Made by a program: the position numbers and the translations under genes
Part shown: positions 25,527 to 35,034 of the stretch, piece by piece
Position numbering within the stretch: the first letter of the stretch is position 1
How the letters are laid out: the number at the start of each line of letters is the position of its first letter
Notes under the pieces: generated by a model
The model's input: only the letters and a program-made list of their open reading frames with translations
Told to the model about the DNA's origin: nothing
The model's database searches: none
Assembly: GCA_049279675.1 (NCBI GenBank)
Contig: JBAPOP010000162.1
Location: 82,745-146,744, forward strand
Reading direction: 5' to 3'
DNA: 64,000 nt
Origin: Palsa-147 sp049279675
GTDB lineage: Bacteria > Acidobacteriota > Terriglobia > Acidiferrales > UBA7541

Positions 25527-28505
25527 ATGCCAACGAACCGACTAGAGTCCACCCGCCCCGCCCCGAAGCCTGTCGCGCCTCCTGCGAGCGAACCAGACGC
25601 CATCGTTGTGCGCGGCGCGCGAGCGCATAACCTGAAGAACATCAGCGTCACGATTCCTCACAACGCGATCACGATCGTGACGGGCGTATCTGGCTCCGGC
25701 AAGTCGAGCTTGGCGTTCGACACGCTTCACGCCGAAGGTCAGAGGCGCTATATCGAATCTCTCTCGGCATACGCGAGGCAGTTTCTCGATCGAATCGAGA
25801 AACCCGACGTCGACGAGATTATTGGCATCGCTCCGGCAATCGCAATTCGCCAAAAGAACACGACGCGAAATCCTCGATCGACGGTGGCAACCGCGACGGA
25901 GATTTACGATTACATGCGGTTGCTCTACGCGCGCGCTGGCCGGACGTTTTGCGTGCGCTGCGGCAACGAAGTTCGCAAAGACACGATGGATGAAATCGCG
26001 AGCCGCGTGTTGGCGCAACCGGACGGGCGTCGATTCCTGGTTCTTTATAAGCTGCAACTCGGCGACGATGGCGCGGCACGCACCGCGAAGGGCCGAAAAA
26101 CGCAAAAGCCGTCTAGCGATGCGATTCGCCAGGCACTCGCGAGCTTGCAGAAGCGCGGATTCAACCGGCTTAAACAGAATGGCCGGACGTACGAGTTCTC
26201 TTCCCCGGAGACGCTTCTCGATCTGGATTTTTCGCAGCCAGTATATGTCGTCGTGGACCGACTCTCGCTCGATTCATCGATCCGCTCCCGATTGATGGAT
26301 TCGATTGAGATCTGCTATCGCGAAGGCCGAGGCGAAGCGATCCTCGAGTTCCCGTCCGACGAGATGGAGAGCGCAGAATCAGAACGAATGATTTTTAACG
26401 AAAGGTTTGAATGCAAGAAGTGCGGGCTTGTTTATCAGGAGCCTGAGCCGCGGCTCTTCTCGTTCAACAACCCCTATGGCGCGTGCCCCCGATGCCAGGG
26501 ATTCGGGAACACGATTGACTTCGATATTGACCGGGTGATTCCGGATAGGAGCAAGTCGCTGTCGGGCGGCGCCGTCGAACCGTGGACAAAGCCGCGATAT
26601 CGGCAAATTCTCGCGGATATGAAGGTGTACGCGCGGGCGCACGGGATTCCGCTGGATGTTCCGTTTCGCGAACTCTCTTCCGAGCAACAAGAGCGCATTA
26701 TCGCGGGCGATCCCAAGGAAAATTTCGCCGGCGTTCAGGGATTCTTTCAGTGGCTCGAGCGAAAGAAATACAAGCTCCACGTGCGCGTCTTCTTGAGCCG
26801 CTATCGCGGATACGCGACGTGCCCGGATTGCAATGGCACGAGGCTGCGCCAGGAAGCGCGCGCCGTCCGCATCGCCGATAAGTCCATCACGGACGCCGGC
26901 AAAATGACCGTCACCCAAGCGCGCCAATTCTTCCGCACGATTGAACTCAGCGCGTCGCAGGCAGAGATTGCGGCGAACGTTCTGGAAGAAATCGAGGAGC
27001 GGTTGCAATTCCTCGAAGAAGTCGGATTGGATTACCTCACGCTCGACCGCCTGACATCGACTTTGTCTGGCGGAGAAGCGCAGCGAATTCAGCTCGCGAC
27101 GTCTCTCGGATCGCACCTGGTCGGTTCACTCTACGTTCTCGACGAGCCGTCCATCGGCCTGCATCCGCGCGACACTCACCGGCTAATTCACATTCTAAAG
27201 AGCCTTCGCGATCTGGGAAATACGCTTGTCGTCGTGGAGCACGATGCCGACACGATTCTGGCAGCAGATTACATACTCGATCTCGGGCCGGGGGCTGGCG
27301 AACACGGCGGGAAGGTAATCTTCGCTGGAACACGCGATGCTCTGTTGCGTGATACGCGCTCGCTGACGGCTCGTTACTTGAATGGCGATCTCAGAATTCC
27401 TGTTCCGGCGTTGCGCCGGAAACCGCGAGGAAAATTCCTGAAGATCGTAGGAGCGCGAAGCCACAATCTGAAAAATGTGGACGTGATGATTCCTCTCGGA
27501 ACGATCACCGCGATCACCGGCGTATCCGGCTCCGGAAAATCGACACTTCTTTACGACGTACTCTATAAAGCCTTGCAGGCTAAGCGCTCCGGCGGAAATT
27601 GGAGCGATGTCTGCGAGAGGATTGAGGGCGACTCGGCGATCACGGAATTCGAAATGGTCGATCAATCACCGATCGGCCGAACGCCTCGCTCGAATCCGGC
27701 AACGTACATGAAGGCGTTCGACTCCATTCGAGAAGCTTTTGCCGCGACGCCCGACGCCAAGAAGCGCGGATTCTCGGCCGGCCATTTTTCATTCAACATT
27801 CCCGGCGGGCGCTGCGAGGCGTGCGAGGGCGATGGCACGGTGACCGTCGAGATGCGATTTCTCGCCGATGTCCAACTTGTCTGCGAGGAATGTCGTGGAA
27901 CGCGGTATAAGAGCAGCGTTCGCGAAGTCCGGTACCGCGACAAGAACATTCACGACGTTCTGCAAATGACGGTGCGTGAAGCGCTCGGTTTTTTTGCCGC
28001 AGCGCCGAAGATCATATCGAAGCTCAAGATTTTGGAAGAAGTTGGCCTCGGCTATCTCCGGCTCGGGCAGTCGGCGACCACTCTCTCAGGCGGCGAGGCG
28101 CAACGATTGAAATTGGCGGCGCATCTTACCCGCCAGACGAACACGGGCGTTCTGTATGTCTTCGATGAACCGTCGACCGGCTTGCATTTCGACGATATTC
28201 AGAAACTGCTCACGTCGTTTCGAAAGCTGGTAGAGGGCGGCGCGTCCGTGATCATCATCGAGCACAACCTCGATATCATCAAATCGGCGGATTGGGTGAT
28301 CGATCTCGGACCGGAAGGCGGCGAAGCTGGCGGCCGAGTGGTTGCGGCGGGCACGCCGGAGCAGGTCGCGCGAAACAATCAGTCGTACACCGGCAAATTT
28401 CTCGCGAAGGTGTTAAATCATCATCGCGACGCGAACCACGGAAATCAGCTAGGGCCGAAAGGCGGTAACGGCTCGTCGAGGAATTCCACGACCGCTTCAA
28501 AATGA
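25527..28505 (+). CDS. uvrA: excinuclease ABC subunit A
   Basis: Damage-recognition ATPase of nucleotide excision repair; works with UvrB and UvrC. 992 residues from ATG 25527; an upstream frame to 25380 crosses the promoter and was not used. Two ABC modules: first Walker A GVSGSGKSS (53-61), an insertion with the zinc motif CKKCGLVYQ, signature LSGGEAQRIQLATSLG; second Walker A GVSGSGKSTLLYDV, zinc finger CEACEGDGTVTVEM...CEECRGTRY, signature LSGGEAQRLKLAAHL. The C-terminal tail is Gly/Asn rich. The stop overlaps the next gene by four bases. Confidence 0.97.
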   Translation: MPTNRLESTRPAPKPVAPPASEPDAIVVRGARAHNLKNISVTIPHNAITIVTGVSGSGKSSLAFDTLHAEGQRRYIESLSAYARQFLDRIEKPDVDEIIGIAPAIAIRQKNTTRNPRSTVATATEIYDYMRLLYARAGRTFCVRCGNEVRKDTMDEIASRVLAQPDGRRFLVLYKLQLGDDGAARTAKGRKTQKPSSDAIRQALASLQKRGFNRLKQNGRTYEFSSPETLLDLDFSQPVYVVVDRLSLDSSIRSRLMDSIEICYREGRGEAILEFPSDEMESAESERMIFNERFECKKCGLVYQEPEPRLFSFNNPYGACPRCQGFGNTIDFDIDRVIPDRSKSLSGGAVEPWTKPRYRQILADMKVYARAHGIPLDVPFRELSSEQQERIIAGDPKENFAGVQGFFQWLERKKYKLHVRVFLSRYRGYATCPDCNGTRLRQEARAVRIADKSITDAGKMTVTQARQFFRTIELSASQAEIAANVLEEIEERLQFLEEVGLDYLTLDRLTSTLSGGEAQRIQLATSLGSHLVGSLYVLDEPSIGLHPRDTHRLIHILKSLRDLGNTLVVVEHDADTILAADYILDLGPGAGEHGGKVIFAGTRDALLRDTRSLTARYLNGDLRIPVPALRRKPRGKFLKIVGARSHNLKNVDVMIPLGTITAITGVSGSGKSTLLYDVLYKALQAKRSGGNWSDVCERIEGDSAITEFEMVDQSPIGRTPRSNPATYMKAFDSIREAFAATPDAKKRGFSAGHFSFNIPGGRCEACEGDGTVTVEMRFLADVQLVCEECRGTRYKSSVREVRYRDKNIHDVLQMTVREALGFFAAAPKIISKLKILEEVGLGYLRLGQSATTLSGGEAQRLKLAAHLTRQTNTGVLYVFDEPSTGLHFDDIQKLLTSFRKLVEGGASVIIIEHNLDIIKSADWVIDLGPEGGEAGGRVVAAGTPEQVARNNQSYTGKFLAKVLNHHRDANHGNQLGPKGGNGSSRNSTTASK

Positions 28506-29818
28506 AGGCACAGGCACGAATCGCGGCACTGATTTTTGCAGCGCTCGGCGGATTGGCGCCCGCTGTCCCAGCCCAGAGCACGACTCGCACTCTCATCCAC
28601 GAAGAAGACCCTGCCGACGCCGCCTCGCGCGAGACGATCGCGAAGGCCGAGGCCGCGATGGATCGCAAGGACTTCGCTGGAGCCGTTCAAATCTGCACGG
28701 ATTACTTGGACAATTATCCCGACAACGCCGCCGTCCATTTTCAATTGGGATACGCATATTCGGCTCTCGGAAAGCCTGACGATGCAGAAGATGAATATCG
28801 CAACGCGATCGAGATTGACCCGAAGATGGGACCTGCCTATCTGAATCTTGGGCTCACATTATTGGACAGCAATCCGGAAGCAGCCTTATCTGCATTGCAA
28901 CAAGCGAGTGAATTGATGCCCGATCAGCCGCGCCCCAAATACGCGCTCGGCATGGCGCTCGAGCATGCAGGCAAGGACGACGCGGCAATTGAACAGTTTC
29001 ACGAGGCTCTCAAACTGGACGGGCGCAATTTTCCCGCTCAGCTCGAACTTGCGCGGATACTATTGCACTCGAAAAAGTATCCCGAGGCTGAAAACGAGTT
29101 TCACAAGGCCGTCGAGATACAGCCGAACGCGAGCGCAGCGCATCTGGGATTAGCACAGACATTAATCGCCGAGAACAAAACGGCCGACGCTGCGACGGAG
29201 TTGGAACGATATCTACAAACGAATCCTAAGGACGTAGACGCGCGAATCGAACGCGCGTCGATACTGACCGATCTCGGTAGAAATGAAGAAGCGCTGGCGG
29301 AACTCGATCGAGCGTCGGCGCTTCGCCCGGAAATTGCGGCCACTCTTAAGCTGCGTTCACTAATCCAATTTCGGCTGAAAAACTACGACGCGGCGCTGGC
29401 GACTTTGAAACGGATCGAGGCGACAACGCCAAATGATCCCGACGTGCACGCCAAGATCGGCCATTTGCTGCTCGAAAAAAAGGACTACGCCGACGCGACC
29501 AATGAACTCGCGATGGCGTTCCACGCCGATCCCACTCAGACCGAGGTGTTGCGTGACTTACTGGCGGCGGAATATCTCGGCGGCAATTATCCAGCGACGC
29601 TCGAAGGGTTGGATCTTCTTGCGAAGCGCGAGACACTCTCGAACGGCTCATGGTTTATTCGCGCAAGCTGCTACGATAAACTTGGAAAGATTCAAGAGGC
29701 GCTCGACGCGTATCGAAAATTCCTAGAGTTGAATGCCGGGCAAACGAACGACCAGTATTTCCTGGCGGCATCTCGAGTGCGGACCTTGGAACGAGAATTG
29801 AAGGACAAAAAGAAGTAA
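28502..29818 (+). CDS. exported tetratricopeptide-repeat protein
   Basis: 438 residues with a signal peptide (about 1-24, ending VPAQ) and at least nine TPR units from about residue 45 to the end (for example AAVHFQLGYAYSALGKPDDA and PAYLNLGLTLLDSNPEAALS). TPR solenoids are protein-protein scaffolds. The ATG overlaps the uvrA stop (ATGA), so translation is coupled with a DNA-repair gene although the product is exported. Specific role unknown. Confidence 0.85.
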   Translation: MKAQARIAALIFAALGGLAPAVPAQSTTRTLIHEEDPADAASRETIAKAEAAMDRKDFAGAVQICTDYLDNYPDNAAVHFQLGYAYSALGKPDDAEDEYRNAIEIDPKMGPAYLNLGLTLLDSNPEAALSALQQASELMPDQPRPKYALGMALEHAGKDDAAIEQFHEALKLDGRNFPAQLELARILLHSKKYPEAENEFHKAVEIQPNASAAHLGLAQTLIAENKTADAATELERYLQTNPKDVDARIERASILTDLGRNEEALAELDRASALRPEIAATLKLRSLIQFRLKNYDAALATLKRIEATTPNDPDVHAKIGHLLLEKKDYADATNELAMAFHADPTQTEVLRDLLAAEYLGGNYPATLEGLDLLAKRETLSNGSWFIRASCYDKLGKIQEALDAYRKFLELNAGQTNDQYFLAASRVRTLERELKDKKK

Positions 29819-29826
29819 GACGGGCC

Positions 29827-30324
29827 ATGAAAAAGCTGAAAATGCGCAGTGCGGGATTCGGACTTGCCCTAGCGTTGTTGATGCCACCGCAGGCTCAACG
29901 TGCCCGCGTTGAAGAATTCAAGGCGCGCTTCGACAGCGAACCTGATCCGGTCCGAAAAGCGAAACTCATCGAGAAGCTGGGCGATTACCAGTTCGATCAG
30001 ATTCGCCGGCAAGTAGAGGCGGGCGACCTCGATCAGAGTGTAAGCATTCTTTCGGGCTATCGCGATGAATGCGCGTCCCTCCATAAATCTTTGCGAGCGA
30101 CGGGCGTTGATCCAGAGAAAAGGCCGTCTGGCTTCAAGCAACTCGAGTTCTCCGTCCGCGAAAGCCTGACGCGCTTGCAAGACATCATGGCTGGGCTGCC
30201 GAAAGATGATCAGAAACGGTTCGTGGAGATGCGTACCGAGCTCGAAGGCCTTGACCACCAGTTGATTCTCGAACTGTTTCCGCGCCAGTCGAAGTCACCT
30301 GGCAAGGAAACAGCTAAGCCGTAG
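29827..30324 (+). CDS. unrecognised small exported protein
   Basis: 165 residues, no family recognised. A short signal-like segment (MKKLKMRSAGFGLALALLMP) is followed by an all-helical, highly charged body (FKARFDSEPDPVRKAKLIEKL, DQSVSILSGYRDECASL) with one cysteine, and a Lys-rich tail. Starts 8 bases after the TPR gene. The body resembles, weakly and by eye, the next protein (helical, similar length, single conserved-looking SGxxxE/D segment), so the two may be distant paralogues. Confidence 0.65.
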   Translation: MKKLKMRSAGFGLALALLMPPQAQRARVEEFKARFDSEPDPVRKAKLIEKLGDYQFDQIRRQVEAGDLDQSVSILSGYRDECASLHKSLRATGVDPEKRPSGFKQLEFSVRESLTRLQDIMAGLPKDDQKRFVEMRTELEGLDHQLILELFPRQSKSPGKETAKP

Positions 30325-30334
30325 GAGAACTAAA

Positions 30335-30862
30335 ATGCGCGCGAACATCCTAATTTGCGTTTTGGCGCTGACAGCCTCTCTAATCGGCGCCGCCGTTGCG
30401 CACGCCGCGCCGCCGCAAAAGCGCGATTATCTCTCCGAAGAGGAATCCGACAAGATAAGGGACGCCGAAACGCAGGACATACGTGTGAAGCTTTACCTCT
30501 CATTTGCCGCGGACCGCCTAAAGAAATTTCAATACGAAATTGAACGCACGCAGCCGCAGGCCCGTCGCAGCGAGACGCTGAACGGCCTTCTGAACGCTTA
30601 CTCCGGATGCGTGGATGACGCGGCCGACGTGATCAGCCTGGCAATCGAGAAGCAAAAAGAAATTCGGGTGGGAATCAAGGAGATGCAGACCAAGGGAAAA
30701 GAGTTCCTCCTGACTCTGCATAAATTCGAGGAAAATAAAGGCGTTGATTCCTTCAAGGAAACGCTCGACGATGCGATCGAAGGCACCGAGGACGCCATAA
30801 AAGATTGCGATCAAGCTGAAAAGGAAATGTCTCCGCCACCGGTTCGCAGGCCTCAGTCTTGA
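30335..30862 (+). CDS. unrecognised small exported helical protein
   Basis: 175 residues, no family recognised. Signal peptide about 1-25 (ILICVLALTASLIGAAVAHA), then an acidic, helical coiled-coil-like body (RLKKFQYEIERTQPQARR, KEIRVGIKEMQTKGKEFLL) with two cysteines (about 87 and 159) and a Pro-rich tail. AGGAG lies 8 bases upstream of the ATG. Ends one codon into the next gene (TTGA overlap). Probably periplasmic. Confidence 0.66.
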   Translation: MRANILICVLALTASLIGAAVAHAAPPQKRDYLSEEESDKIRDAETQDIRVKLYLSFAADRLKKFQYEIERTQPQARRSETLNGLLNAYSGCVDDAADVISLAIEKQKEIRVGIKEMQTKGKEFLLTLHKFEENKGVDSFKETLDDAIEGTEDAIKDCDQAEKEMSPPPVRRPQS

Positions 30863-31581
30863 AACAATTCGGGCGACGATCTGAAACAGTGCCGGATGGT
30901 GCGCCGCTTTTTCGCCGGATGTTCACGCGGCTCGGGTGCCAGGGGCGGCCGCCGCACTTCGTCGTGGAATTCCGGCCGTACGCCGGGCTCACGCATACGA
31001 TTCGCATTCGTGAGGACGTCGCGATTGCCGGACTGTCCGATCTTCTGCGAGGCGCGCCGCTTCCGATATTTGAAGCAGTTGCGGCGATGTTGCTCGCGCG
31101 GCTTTATCGCCGGAGATTGCCTGGCGAGTTTCTCGACAAATATCGAAGCTTCTCGTCGGCGCGAAAGACCCATCGCCGGTTGCTGGCTCTACGCCGCCAA
31201 CGTGGACGAAAGGCCGCTGAGCAGCCGCGCGGCGTGGTGCACGATCTCGCTCCGTTATTTGAAGAGCTGAATGGCCGGTATTTCGATGGCAATCTTGCGC
31301 GCCCTCGATTGGCCTGGAGCATCCGCCCGTGGCGCAGCATGCTTGGCTGTTTTGATCCCGCGCTCAATCAGATCGTCATCAGCCGAGATCTGGATCGGAG
31401 CATCGTTCCACGGCACGTTGTCGAATATGTGCTCTATCACGAGATGCTCCATCTGAAGCATCCGCTGAAATTTTCACGATGCCGCTTGCAATCGCATTCT
31501 CCGGAATTTCGCGCGGAGGAGAAGCGGTTTTCGCACTACGAGCAAGCGCGCCGGTTCGTGTCTCGATTGCCGGTAAGGTAG
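30859..31581 (+). CDS. SprT-like zinc metalloprotease-domain protein
   Basis: 240 residues. Start TTG 30859 overlaps the previous stop. The C-terminal half has the SprT-like zinc site: HEMLH at 194-198 and a third ligand His213 in HSPEFR, preceded by VISRDLDRSIVPRHVVEYVLYHE. An upstream segment FEELNGRYFDGNLARPRLAW matches the family opening. The first 125 residues are basic and not recognised. SprT/Spartan-type proteins process protein-DNA crosslinks in eukaryotes; the bacterial role is not established. Its position in a run starting with uvrA is suggestive. Confidence 0.8.
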   Translation: MKQFGRRSETVPDGAPLFRRMFTRLGCQGRPPHFVVEFRPYAGLTHTIRIREDVAIAGLSDLLRGAPLPIFEAVAAMLLARLYRRRLPGEFLDKYRSFSSARKTHRRLLALRRQRGRKAAEQPRGVVHDLAPLFEELNGRYFDGNLARPRLAWSIRPWRSMLGCFDPALNQIVISRDLDRSIVPRHVVEYVLYHEMLHLKHPLKFSRCRLQSHSPEFRAEEKRFSHYEQARRFVSRLPVR

Positions 31582-31616
31582 CCGCGCATTGAAGGTGCAG
31601 AGTGGAGTTTGCGCGG
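31582..31616. terminator. hairpin between convergent genes
   Basis: CCGCGCA (31582-31588) and TGCGCGG (31610-31616) form a perfect 7-bp stem with a 21-base loop, immediately after the SprT-like stop and before the convergent TPR gene stop. No T tract follows on either strand, so intrinsic termination is only a weak suggestion. Confidence 0.25.
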
Positions 31617-31623
31617 AACGCGC

Positions 31624-32160
31624 TTACGGCCGTGCCAATTGCCGTGCATCGGCCGCTTCGACACGTTTCGATAATTTCTCGATTCGTTCTTTGATCTTCT
31701 TTGCGTCCGGGGCCTGCGGCAGAATCTTCAGATATTCCGAATAGTAGTGAATGGCTTGAGCATCGTCGTGGCGCTTTTCGTATATCTCCGCAATCAGCAG
31801 CCGCGGACGCGCAAAATCGTACTTGTAGCGAATCGCGTCCTGAAACCGGTCGAGCGCCGCTGCGGAATCGCCCTTTCGCAAGTAGTATTCCCCGACTTCC
31901 ATCGCCTTCATGGCATGGTAAGGGTCGTAAACTTGCGGCTGGTTCGGATCTGATTTGTCGGTCGGAGGCTGGCTCGATTGAGGCGCAGCAGCATGGGGAG
32001 CAGTAGGTTGCGGTGAATTAGGTTGAGAGGAGGCAGGCTGGGGCGGTTTTGGCGGTTGGTCTTGCGCGAGAGCGAGAATCGGAATAACGAGATAGAAGGC
32101 GAGCGCGACCGCCACTCGACCGCACCAATCGATAAAATTGAGTCGCCGCTTCATCGCCAT
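31624..32160 (-). CDS. exported TPR-containing protein with Pro/Gln-rich linker
   Basis: 178 residues from ATG 32160; a longer frame to 32247 overlaps the region before uvrC and lacks signal character. A signal-anchor (about 12-32, VAVALAFYLVIPILALA) is followed by a Pro/Gln/Ser-rich linker (about 35-75), then two or three TPR-like helices (AMEVGEYYLRKGDSAAALDR, AQAIHYYSEYLKILPQA). Resembles the BamD/YfiO-like or 'tetratricopeptide outer membrane' class in layout but has no lipobox. Role unknown. Confidence 0.75.
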   Translation of the reverse strand: MAMKRRLNFIDWCGRVAVALAFYLVIPILALAQDQPPKPPQPASSQPNSPQPTAPHAAAPQSSQPPTDKSDPNQPQVYDPYHAMKAMEVGEYYLRKGDSAAALDRFQDAIRYKYDFARPRLLIAEIYEKRHDDAQAIHYYSEYLKILPQAPDAKKIKERIEKLSKRVEAADARQLARP

Positions 32161-32279
32161 CAACCAATGCCAGCCATCCCTGTCTAGAGAGGTTTCGATG
32201 GCGTCTGTTATCATTGAAGTTGCACCGCGAATCGCCACGGGCGACACGCGAAAACCGCAGTAACCATTCTAGCGCGCTG

Positions 32280-34139
32280 ATGGACCCCCGCGAAAAAGCC
32301 GATACCCTTCCACTTCAGCCCGGCGTGTATCTATTTCAGGATGCGGCCGGGACGATTCTGTACGTCGGCAAGGCGAGATCGCTGCGCAGCCGCGTGAAAT
32401 CGTATTTCCTAGAATCGCGATGGCGCGACGCCAAGACCGGCTCGCTCGTTCGCGAAATCGCAGATCTCGACTACATCGTCGTCGATAACGAGAAGGAAGC
32501 GTTGGCGCTCGAGAACAATCTCATCAAGCAGCACAAGCCTAAGTTCAACGTCCTCCTGCGCGATGACAAAACTTATCCCTACATTCGCTTCACCGCGTTC
32601 GAGAAATACCCGCGAGTCTACGTGACGCGGCGTTTGACGCCAGACGGCTCGCAATATTTCGGCCCTTACTTCCCTGCCGGCTTGGCCTACCGGCTTGTGC
32701 ATCTCATCCACAAACATTTTCTGGTGCCATCATGCACCGTCGATTTGACACGTCCCCATCCGCGGCCGTGCCTGCAATTTTACATTCATCGCTGCCTCGG
32801 CCCTTGCGTTCCTGGGCTGACCACCGATGAACGCTACTGCGAGGCTGCAAGGCACGTGCGATTGTTTCTCGATGGGCGGCACAAGGATCTCGTCGACGAC
32901 CTTGAACTGCGCATGAAGGAAGCGTCCGATAAAGAGCGGTACGAGGAGGCTGCCGGATACCGCGATCTTCTTCGCACCATGCACGAAATGGAAGAGCGGC
33001 AGAAAATTGCGGCTGCGGCCGGCGACGATACCGACGTGATTGCCTGGTACGCGGAGCCGCCCCAGGTGGCCGTAAACCTGTTTCACCTGCGAGGCGGGCG
33101 CGTGGTGGACCGGCGCGATTTCTACTGGGAGGATCAGGAGAATTTCGATCCCGCGGAATTCCTACCATCGCTGCTGAAACAAATTTATCTGGGTTCGCGT
33201 TATTTACCGCGCTTCATCCACGTGCCAATTGAATTTGAGGATCTCGATCTTCTCGAGGAAGTGCTCACGGAAACGGCCGCACATCGCGTGGAAATCCTGA
33301 CGCCGCAACGCGGGCCGAAGCACGCATTTCTAGAACTGGTAGAGAAGAACGCGCAGCATTCCTTCATGCAACGGTTCCGCGTGTTGCGGCCAACTTCGAA
33401 AGCGATCGCCGAAGCCCTTGAATCGGCGCTCAGCCTGCCGGAACCACCCAAACGGATCGAGAGCTTCGATATCTCGCACACTCAAGGAACTGACACAGTC
33501 GCTTCAATGGTCGTGTGGGAGAACGGCAAGATCAAGAAGTCGGACTACCGGAAATTTATAATCCGGGGTGATGAGTCGTCGGGCACCGACAAGGCCGGAT
33601 TACTTCGCGATGATTTCGCCAGCATGCGCGAGGCCGTCGAGCGCCGGTACCGGCGGCTGCGCGACGAGACCAAGCCAATGCCAAGCTTGATTTTGATCGA
33701 CGGCGGCCTCGGCCAATTGCATGCCGCCGCTGCGGCGCTCGAAAAACTCGAAATCATAAACCAGCCCGTGGCGAGCATCGCGAAGAAGGAAGAAATTCTT
33801 TACGTTCTGGGTCGGGAGCACGAACCCGTCGTCCTCGAGCGCCACTCGCCGATCCTGCACTTGATCCAGCAGATTCGCGATGAAACGCATCGCTTCGCGG
33901 TCACCTTCCATCGAAAGCGCCGCACGCGCACTCGCGTTCGGACGGCGCTAGCCGACATTCCGGGAATCGGGGAACGAACGGCGCAGAAACTATTGCGTGA
34001 ATTTGGAAGCGTGGCACAGTTGCGGAAGCTTGGGTTTGACGAGATCTCGCGCGTGGTGAACAAGACCCAGGCTCGCAGCGTAGTGGAATATCTGCAAAAG
34101 CAAGAGGATGGTGCCGCGGGCGCGGAGACCCAGCGATAG
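32280..34139 (+). CDS. uvrC: excinuclease ABC subunit C
   Basis: Makes the two incisions around the lesion in nucleotide excision repair. 619 residues from ATG 32280 (MDPREKADTLPLQPGVYLF). GIY-YIG nuclease domain with GVYLF (15-19) and YVGKARSLRSRV (28-39); Cys-containing linker around CLQFYIHRCLGPC; UVR domain about 205-240; RNase H-like second nuclease domain about 390-540 (FDISHTQGTDTVASMV, ILIDGGLGQL); and a C-terminal helix-hairpin-helix pair LADIPGIGERTAQKLL. uvrB is not in the window. Confidence 0.96.
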   Translation: MDPREKADTLPLQPGVYLFQDAAGTILYVGKARSLRSRVKSYFLESRWRDAKTGSLVREIADLDYIVVDNEKEALALENNLIKQHKPKFNVLLRDDKTYPYIRFTAFEKYPRVYVTRRLTPDGSQYFGPYFPAGLAYRLVHLIHKHFLVPSCTVDLTRPHPRPCLQFYIHRCLGPCVPGLTTDERYCEAARHVRLFLDGRHKDLVDDLELRMKEASDKERYEEAAGYRDLLRTMHEMEERQKIAAAAGDDTDVIAWYAEPPQVAVNLFHLRGGRVVDRRDFYWEDQENFDPAEFLPSLLKQIYLGSRYLPRFIHVPIEFEDLDLLEEVLTETAAHRVEILTPQRGPKHAFLELVEKNAQHSFMQRFRVLRPTSKAIAEALESALSLPEPPKRIESFDISHTQGTDTVASMVVWENGKIKKSDYRKFIIRGDESSGTDKAGLLRDDFASMREAVERRYRRLRDETKPMPSLILIDGGLGQLHAAAAALEKLEIINQPVASIAKKEEILYVLGREHEPVVLERHSPILHLIQQIRDETHRFAVTFHRKRRTRTRVRTALADIPGIGERTAQKLLREFGSVAQLRKLGFDEISRVVNKTQARSVVEYLQKQEDGAAGAETQR

Positions 34140-34201
34140 CCGCAACGTGCCGGTTCTTGCCTGACTAGTTTCCCTATGTTAATGTCAACGTGGAGGTAAG
34201 C

Positions 34202-34504
34202 ATGAGCGACAACGTTGGATCTAAAGTGAGTTTTTTCCTTGTCGGGCTCGGTGTTGGTACGCTTCTGGGCATCCTATTTGCACCGAAGTCGGGCGAAGAG
34301 ACTCGTGAATACCTTGCTTCCCGGGCTGATGAAGGCCGTGAATACGCTCAGCGAAAGGCTCGCGAACTTCGTGAGCGCGCCGAGGATCTGATCGAGCGAA
34401 GCAAGGAAATCATGGCTCGCCAGAAAGACGCGGTTCGGGATACGGTTACCGGCGCCGTCGAAGCAGGCAAAGAAGCTTACCGTGAAAAGGCGAAAGCTCA
34501 GTAG
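34202..34504 (+). CDS. YtxH-domain membrane protein
   Basis: 100 residues from ATG 34202, preceded by GGAGG. One N-terminal transmembrane segment of the YtxH type (FFLVGLGVGTLLGILFAPKSGEETR), then a highly charged helical tail (about 35-100) of Arg/Glu-rich heptads. YtxH proteins occur in many phyla, often with the DUF948 protein that follows here; the role is unknown, with envelope stress suspected. A weak TTGCCT-N17-TAATGT lies upstream. Confidence 0.85.
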   Translation: MSDNVGSKVSFFLVGLGVGTLLGILFAPKSGEETREYLASRADEGREYAQRKARELRERAEDLIERSKEIMARQKDAVRDTVTGAVEAGKEAYREKAKAQ

Positions 34505-34527
34505 CTTGTTACCGAGGCGATAAATCA

Positions 34528-35034
34528 ATGCAAGGTTGGGTTGCAGCTTTTGTGATCATTGCGGCGCTCGCCATCGTCATCCAGGCGGTTATTCTGCTTG
34601 GCTTGTACGTTCAGTTCAAGAAAACAAGCGAACAGATGACAGGCATCGTGCGCGATCTCGATTCCAGGGTGAGCCCCATCCTTCTGCGCATGAATCGTAT
34701 TTTGGATGATTCAGAAGACCGCATTTCGAGCATCGTAGGTGATGCAGCGGAAGTCACGCGCATTGCTCGCAGCCAAGCACAGAAAGTGGATCGCGTCTTT
34801 ACCGACGCTGTCGACAGGCTGCGGGTTCAAGTCGTCCGCGCCGATCAGATTTTGACCGGGGCGCTCGAAGTACTCGAGGATACTGGATCGCGTGTGCGAC
34901 GGACGATGCAGGGTCCCGTGATGCAAGTTTCGGCAGTGCTCAAGGGCATCAAAGTGGGCCTGGACTTCATTCGCGGGCAGCAGAGGCCGCGTTCTTCAGA
35001 ATCCAGCGCGGCGGACGACGAGCTTTTTATCTAA
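34528..35034 (+). CDS. DUF948-like membrane protein
   Basis: 168 residues. One N-terminal helix (about 7-28, AAFVIIAALAIVIQAVILLG), then a long amphipathic helical region with a repeated V/I-x-x-A pattern and no cysteine. It follows the YtxH-domain gene after 23 bases, the usual pairing. Probably inner-membrane anchored with its body in the cytoplasm. Function unknown. Confidence 0.8.
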   Translation: MQGWVAAFVIIAALAIVIQAVILLGLYVQFKKTSEQMTGIVRDLDSRVSPILLRMNRILDDSEDRISSIVGDAAEVTRIARSQAQKVDRVFTDAVDRLRVQVVRADQILTGALEVLEDTGSRVRRTMQGPVMQVSAVLKGIKVGLDFIRGQQRPRSSESSAADDELFI

